From: an uncultured Fretibacterium sp.
Lineage (GTDB): Bacteria; Synergistota; Synergistia; Synergistales; Aminobacteriaceae
Assembly (NCBI GenBank): GCA_937911045.1
Contig: CALEPX010000004.1
Span: 1 to 64,000, forward strand
Length of the DNA stretch: 64,000 nt
Reading direction: 5' to 3'
The position numbers were made by a program, and so were the translations under genes. The notes under the pieces are model-generated. The model was not told the DNA's origin. It worked only from the letters and a program-made list of their open reading frames with translations, and did no database searches. Shown in pieces: positions 59,510-64,000 of this stretch; position 1 is the stretch's first letter, and each line of letters opens with the position of its first letter.

Positions 59510-61174
59510 TTACTTCTTTTTGCGTAACAGTGCAAGTCCACCAAGAGCAACGAGTGCAAGTCCTGAGAAACCTGCTGAGCAACCGCCGCCGCCACCGGAA
59601 TGATGTGGAGTGCTTGTGCCGCCATTGCTGGACACATTGACTTTGATCGCAAGGAGCGGTTTAGTGTACTTGGAAGTCGTCTTAATTGCGAACGTCACAT
59701 AACCACTCTTAATCTCGCTCTTCACAGCACCAGTTTTAACTCTTCCCTTAGCCTCGGTGTCATCGAACAGATCCTTCGGGAACACTTCGACGAGATCACC
59801 GGAAATTGAAGTCCAAACATCAGCGGAAATCTCTTTTCCAGCCTCTGCACCATCAGTGTAGAAATGGAAGTTTTTGTCAAGGTCTTTGCTGATCTTCTCG
59901 TAATCGAGATCGCCAAGATCAAAAGAAGCAAGTCTCAACACGTACGTGCCATCCTCAGAAGCACCCTTAATCGGGAAAATTAACGCAACTGGCTGAAGCT
60001 CATAACTTGAGGTCTCCCAAGCATCTTCTTCGTCATCGTCAACTTTCCAACCGTCAGCGCTGATGTACTTAGCATCAAGAACTTTCGCGTCAAATGAGCC
60101 GCTATCCAAATTGGCAAGAGCAGCGATAACTGTACCATCAACTTTGTTGGTAACACCGGACGCTGCCCAAGAAGCTGTTACGAAATCAATCGTTTCCTCA
60201 GTAACAACTGTAACATCGACTTTCTCTGTTGTGGTTGTCAAAGCCGTTCCGCTCTCACCCTTGTCATCGTTTGCAACTGAAATAACTGGCTCGTAGGTTT
60301 CGCCCTCTTCCATGTACGTTGCGACGTTCAGGTAACCAGGAATTGCATCTCCGCTCTCACCGGGAACAGTAGTAACCTCTTCGCCAAGGCTGTTAAGGAA
60401 CACTGCTTCACCAGCTTCGTCGTCAGCAGCCGCAACTTTGACACCTTTACCTGCTTTGCTGCCGGTCTTGAAATTGTTGTACTTAACTTTCATGCCGTAA
60501 GTTTCTTTCGCGAACTGAGGCATCGGGAGAACAGCAACTCCGCTCGTAGCAGGCTTCATTGTCGGCATAACCGCGACTGGAGTTTGCTTCTTAAGTGCAG
60601 CTGCCTTCGTGGTATCTTCGGTGTTCGCAGCAAGTTGTGCGAGTTTCTGGGCAGCCGAACTGATCTGCTCGGTCTTGGTTCCAGTAGCAGCAGTCATCGT
60701 TATTGTGCTTGCTTCGATAGCTTTAACGGGCTCACTACCAGTGATGGCAGTAACAACGAGTTTGGCAACACTCTCAAGGAAATCCACTTTCGCTTTCAAT
60801 TCGGTGATCTTCGCATCAAGAGAAGCTATCTGTGCTTCGTACACTTCCTTCTTAGCAGTATCGCTAACTGCCGCTATAGCCTCATTAGCAGACGCCGATG
60901 CCGTTTTCTGAAGATCCTCAACCTTGGTCTCAGTGACAACATTTTGATTTGAAGGAACAACAGCGTCAACTGTCTCAACAGTTTCCTTGATAACCGTGAC
61001 AGTATCTTCAACACCGGACTGAGGAACTTCGACTTCAGTTGGAACTTCCGGTGCATTTGGCGTAACTGGTTCTGGCGTCACGTGTCCACCCGGTACACCT
61101 TGCTCCGCCGCAAATGCCGCGCCCGCAACTGCGAGCATTCCGATAACAACTAATAGCGCAAAAATCTTTTTCAA
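59510..61174 (-). CDS. Secreted Synergist-CTERM protein
   Basis: 554 residues. Signal peptide (about 1-22, ending AAFAAEQG). Residues 25-190 are Val/Thr/Ser/Glu-rich and helical, with a coiled coil (EAQIASLDAKITELKAKVDF). Residues about 240-300 share the pattern AVFLN...GE..T.VP.......YM....TY.PV with the end of the 1264-residue protein. Residues 310-500 are beta-rich. The C-terminus is the sorting signal: HHSGGGGGCSAGFSGLALV, then a hydrophobic helix and LLRKKK. Probably a surface protein. The promoter is near-consensus and the gene is probably strongly expressed. Confidence 0.88.
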   Translation of the reverse strand: MKKIFALLVVIGMLAVAGAAFAAEQGVPGGHVTPEPVTPNAPEVPTEVEVPQSGVEDTVTVIKETVETVDAVVPSNQNVVTETKVEDLQKTASASANEAIAAVSDTAKKEVYEAQIASLDAKITELKAKVDFLESVAKLVVTAITGSEPVKAIEASTITMTAATGTKTEQISSAAQKLAQLAANTEDTTKAAALKKQTPVAVMPTMKPATSGVAVLPMPQFAKETYGMKVKYNNFKTGSKAGKGVKVAAADDEAGEAVFLNSLGEEVTTVPGESGDAIPGYLNVATYMEEGETYEPVISVANDDKGESGTALTTTTEKVDVTVVTEETIDFVTASWAASGVTNKVDGTVIAALANLDSGSFDAKVLDAKYISADGWKVDDDEEDAWETSSYELQPVALIFPIKGASEDGTYVLRLASFDLGDLDYEKISKDLDKNFHFYTDGAEAGKEISADVWTSISGDLVEVFPKDLFDDTEAKGRVKTGAVKSEIKSGYVTFAIKTTSKYTKPLLAIKVNVSSNGGTSTPHHSGGGGGCSAGFSGLALVALGGLALLRKKK

Positions 61175-61239
61175 AGCTAAAAACCCCTTTCAAAAATAAT
61201 TTTCAAATTCAGTAAAATATGCAGCTTTGAATAATGTTT

Positions 61240-61267
61240 ATTCTACACCGCAACTTGCTTTTGTCAA
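61240..61267 (-). promoter_or_regulatory. Promoter of the Synergist-CTERM gene
   Basis: Minus-strand TTGACA (61267-61262), a 16-nt spacer, TAGAAT (61245-61240), giving about 60 nt of leader. Confidence 0.8.
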
Positions 61268-61338
61268 TATCTTAGTCAAATTTTTTTCAAGCACGCTCGA
61301 CAACTCATCAGAAATTTTTCAGAAATGCTCGGCGAATT

Positions 61339-61378
61339 AACCGGGCGTGTCTTGTGCAGGAAGAAATATTGCCCGGTT
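61339..61378 (-). terminator. 8-bp inverted repeat, possible terminator after the symporter
   Basis: AACCGGGC and GCCCGGTT flank a 24-nt loop downstream of the symporter gene. No T-run follows, so termination is uncertain. The rest of the gap 61175-61448 holds the CTERM promoter and no gene. Confidence 0.4.
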
Positions 61379-61448
61379 TCACGCAAGCCGCTCGTTCCAG
61401 ACTTGTTAGCTTCAACAATAACGACAACAACTGGAGGTCAAGCGTGAT

Positions 61449-62912
61449 TTATTCTTTCGTCATCGCAAGCGCACTGTCAAATAACTCGTTGACTTTCTCG
61501 CTCGGTGCTGGCGAAATTATCGACACGATCACAGCCAAAACTAATCCAGCGAAAAATCCCGGAATAATTTCGTAAACTCCCGTCGAGGACATGTAATTCA
61601 GCCACGCAATATCAACAACCGCTCCCGTGATTATGCCGGCAACCGCTCCCGAAAACGTGAATCGCTTCCAGAACAAACTCAGCATGATAGACGGTCCAAA
61701 TGCCGCTCCGAAAACTCCCCACGCATTCGAAACCAACGCCATGATCGACCCAGCATTCGGACTCGACGCAATGTAAAGCGCAACAAACGCAATCACAAGA
61801 ACTACAAATCGTCCAGCCCAAAGCATTTCCTTTTTGCCAGCATGTTCACGTCTGATAATCGGTCTGTAAACATCACTCGCAAATGCCGACGCAGCCGCTA
61901 ATAACTGACTGTCCGCCGTACTCATCGCAGCCGCCAATACCGCCGAAAGCAAAATTCCCGAAACTAACGACTGGAAAATTCTCCGAACCATCACGACAAA
62001 TACCAGCGAGTTATTATTCACAGCTTCGTCAAATCCGATAAACATTCTGCCGACAACTCCAACAAGCCCGGCGAAAATCAAGATTACAACCGTCCATGAG
62101 ATTCCGATCTTAGCCGATTTCTTCAGATCTTGCTGCGAACGTAGAGACATGAAGCGAATTATAATATGCGGCATTCCGAAATATCCAAGCCCCCAGCCTA
62201 ATCCGGAAACTATATCCTGCCAGCTAGAAAATACATCCCAGTAACCAGGCTGCGAAATTACACTAGCGCCACTCTCAAGCATAAACGCCGCCGTAATCGG
62301 GACGATTAACATCGCTGCGAGAACTAACATTCCCTGAAAGAAATCCGTCCATGATACTGCCGAAAATCCTCCCAAAAACGTGTAGCCAATCACAATTATC
62401 GCCGACAAATACATCGCAAGTTTCGTGTCAAGTCCGGTGACAGTGTTAAATAACGTGCCACATGCCTTGATGCTCGACGCTGAATAAATCGTGTACGCAA
62501 TCAAAAATACTATTGCCGAAATTAACTGCAAAACTTTGGATTGCGACAAAAATCTCTTGGTCAAATATTGCGGAATCGTTATCGAATCATCTGCAACAAT
62601 CGAGAAACATCTCAATCTCGGTGCTTCGTAAATCCAACTCAACGCGTAACCCAGAGCAAGACCAACTGCAATCCAAACTTGACCAATTCCAAGCGCGTAA
62701 ATCGACGTCGGCAATCCCATCAAAACCCACGCACTCATGTCACTGGCTCCTGCCGATAACGCTGCAATCCACGGACCCATCTTGCGATCGCCCAGAAAAT
62801 ATCCTCGCTCAGTCTGGTTAGAATCTTTCACGAAGAAATACACACCGATCCCCAACATAAAAACCAAATATACGATAAAAACCGCAATTTCCAAAAAATT
62901 AATATCATTCAT
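61449..62912 (-). CDS. putP: Sodium/solute symporter (PutP-like, SSS family)
   Basis: 487 residues with about 13 membrane helices. SAGASDMSAWVLMGLPTSIYALGI (TM2) is the PutP proline/Na+ motif. FLGGFSAVSWTDFFQGMLVL, WGLGYFGMPHIIIRFMS and VLAAAMSTADSQLLAAASAF are family signatures, with the Na+-site Ser/Thr in the last. Sodium-driven proline uptake is the likely role. It lies 30 nt downstream of ligA; co-transcription is possible. Confidence 0.93.
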   Translation of the reverse strand: MNDINFLEIAVFIVYLVFMLGIGVYFFVKDSNQTERGYFLGDRKMGPWIAALSAGASDMSAWVLMGLPTSIYALGIGQVWIAVGLALGYALSWIYEAPRLRCFSIVADDSITIPQYLTKRFLSQSKVLQLISAIVFLIAYTIYSASSIKACGTLFNTVTGLDTKLAMYLSAIIVIGYTFLGGFSAVSWTDFFQGMLVLAAMLIVPITAAFMLESGASVISQPGYWDVFSSWQDIVSGLGWGLGYFGMPHIIIRFMSLRSQQDLKKSAKIGISWTVVILIFAGLVGVVGRMFIGFDEAVNNNSLVFVVMVRRIFQSLVSGILLSAVLAAAMSTADSQLLAAASAFASDVYRPIIRREHAGKKEMLWAGRFVVLVIAFVALYIASSPNAGSIMALVSNAWGVFGAAFGPSIMLSLFWKRFTFSGAVAGIITGAVVDIAWLNYMSSTGVYEIIPGFFAGLVLAVIVSIISPAPSEKVNELFDSALAMTKE

Positions 62913-62942
62913 GAAAACTAAAAACTCCCTTACTAAAAAATT

Positions 62943-64000
62943 TTATGCAATATTATAACTCGCAAGTAAATCCCAAAATTCTCGCTCCGTCAAAATTTTC
63001 ACACCTAATGCCTCAGCACGAGACAATTTCGAGCCGGCTTTCTCTCCTGCAACAACGTAATCTGTTTTAGAACTAACGCTGTTACTAACTCTCGCGCCAA
63101 GATTTTTCACCTTCTCAGCAGCTTCTTCACGAGTTGCATTCGATAACGTGCCAGTGAACACGAAATTCTTCCCGGATAATTGCGTCTGAGTTTGCGAGCT
63201 TGAGCCTGAGACAGATTTGCCCGTATTAACTCCGAGTTCCTCAAATCTGCGAATCAATCTAACGTTCTCATCGTCTTGAAAAAACGCACGCACCGATCTG
63301 GCACGAACTTCGCCCATTCCATCGATATTTGCAATTTCTGATTCATCTGCGCTCATTATAGCTTCGAGATTCCTGAACCTGTCAGCCAGCAATTCCGCAG
63401 CATTCTTGCCGATAAACCTGATGCCTAACGCCGCAATCAACGACGACACCGGACGAGTTTTTGACTGGTCAATCTCCGAGATAACTTTCCGCGCGAGTTT
63501 CTCACCCATGCGCTTAAATCCCGAAATGCTCTCAACTTTCAGCTCGTAAATATCACTAAGAATTTTCACAAGCCCGGACTCTACTAACTGAATCGAAAGA
63601 CGGCTGCCGATACCCTTAATATTCATTCCGTCACGCGAGGCGAAATACTTTATACTCTCACGCAACTGTGCCGGACATGACGCGCGATTCGGACAACGAT
63701 ACGCAACTTCATCGGGCAATCGCACAATCTCAGAATTACACGCCGGACATCTCTTCGGCATCTCGAAAATTATTTCCTGACCGGTGCGCGAATCTTTCTC
63801 AACGGCTACGACTTCCGGAATAATTTCTGCGGCTTTGCGAATGCGGACTACATCATTTACACGAATATCTTTGCGCGAAATCTCATCTGCGTTATGAAGC
63901 CCCGCGCGTTTAACAATCGTTCCCGCAAGATTCACCGGCTCAAGAATTGCTACAGGTGTCAGAACTCCGGTTCGTCCAATCGAGATATTTATCGCAAGAA
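62943..64000 (-). CDS. ligA: NAD-dependent DNA ligase LigA (5' part beyond window)
   Basis: Partial: about 352 C-terminal codons are visible, open to the window edge. In order: OB-fold end with ISIGRTGVLTPVAILEPVNL, KRAGLHNADEISRKDI and VRIRKAAEIIPEVV; a four-Cys zinc finger (CPACNSEIV, YRCPNRASCPAQ); helix-hairpin-helix repeats (ALGIRFIGKNAAELLADRF, IDGMGEVRARSV); a Ser/Thr/Gln linker (SGSSSQTQTQ); and a BRCT domain (FVFTGTLSNATREEAAEKV, DYVVAGEKAGSKLSRAE). The adenylation domain lies outside. Replicative and repair nick sealing. Confidence 0.96.
   Translation of the reverse strand, partial: LAINISIGRTGVLTPVAILEPVNLAGTIVKRAGLHNADEISRKDIRVNDVVRIRKAAEIIPEVVAVEKDSRTGQEIIFEMPKRCPACNSEIVRLPDEVAYRCPNRASCPAQLRESIKYFASRDGMNIKGIGSRLSIQLVESGLVKILSDIYELKVESISGFKRMGEKLARKVISEIDQSKTRPVSSLIAALGIRFIGKNAAELLADRFRNLEAIMSADESEIANIDGMGEVRARSVRAFFQDDENVRLIRRFEELGVNTGKSVSGSSSQTQTQLSGKNFVFTGTLSNATREEAAEKVKNLGARVSNSVSSKTDYVVAGEKAGSKLSRAEALGVKILTEREFWDLLASYNIA

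Noticed and set aside
30909..61448. CodY boxes upstream of the APC permease and the sodium/solute symporter
   Set aside because: No sequence close to AATTTTCWGAAAATT is visible near their starts.

Overview
The window looks like a chromosomal segment of a member of the Synergistota (Synergistetes), probably a host-associated anaerobe. The best evidence is two large secreted proteins (15634-19428 and 59510-61174) that end in the Synergist-CTERM sorting signal: a Cys/Gly-rich turn with AGFSGLA, a hydrophobic stretch, then a basic tail. Base composition is moderate and even by eye, most genes start with ATG or TTG behind a good Shine-Dalgarno sequence, and nearly all of the window is coding. I see no prophage, insertion sequence, CRISPR array or rRNA operon.

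Layout. 1-4434 (minus): a partial repeat-rich protein, htpG, rpmF, the DUF177/YceD gene and ackA, followed by tRNA-Ser. 4611-11971 (minus): a tight nine-gene operon that combines a polar amino-acid ABC transporter with a SpoIIE/RsbW/STAS partner-switching module. It contains three GHKL-like domains, one of them fused to the transporter ATPase. This is the most unusual locus in the window. 12129-22028 (plus): a MacB-type permease, uvrB, a 1264-residue Synergist-CTERM surface protein, and rny-ymdB. 22092-24250 (minus): gltX and rlmB. 24350-30908 (plus): a small acidic protein, larE, a DedA protein, a PfkB kinase, a cation/proton antiporter and an HD-GYP sensor. 30940-42045 (minus): an APC permease, a PAP2 phosphatase, a BACON-domain lipoprotein with a pore-former-like core behind a Fur-like palindrome, a PF03773 permease, a secreted DUF362 protein, prs, glmU, tRNA-Gln and ftsH. 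rlmN follows on plus.

43210-47110 (minus) is the ylxM-ffh-rpsP-khpA-trmD-rplS block. It lacks rimM between khpA and trmD, and trmD carries an extra C-terminal domain. Then come a TrpB2-type synthase and a dehydrogenase-fold protein that has lost its catalytic lysine (minus), mfd (plus), a Sel1/SH3 protein and a glycine-zipper protein (minus), a small RGRPR-motif protein and a membrane-spanning HTH protein (plus), hslV-hslU-codY (plus), the second Synergist-CTERM protein, a sodium/solute symporter, and the 3' part of ligA (minus).

How the genes work together. Translation, RNA maturation and protein quality control (rpmF, rpsP, rplS, trmD, rlmN, rlmB, gltX, ffh, rny, ftsH, hslUV, htpG) account for much of the content. 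Amino-acid acquisition and sensing recur as a theme: the ABC operon, the APC permease, the PutP-type symporter and CodY. Recurrent sequence-level signals are extended -10 promoters (TGn plus a TATAAT-like hexamer), hexanucleotide microsatellites in linkers and gene junctions, and possible CTG starts. All functional calls come from reading motifs and gene order; no database search was possible.
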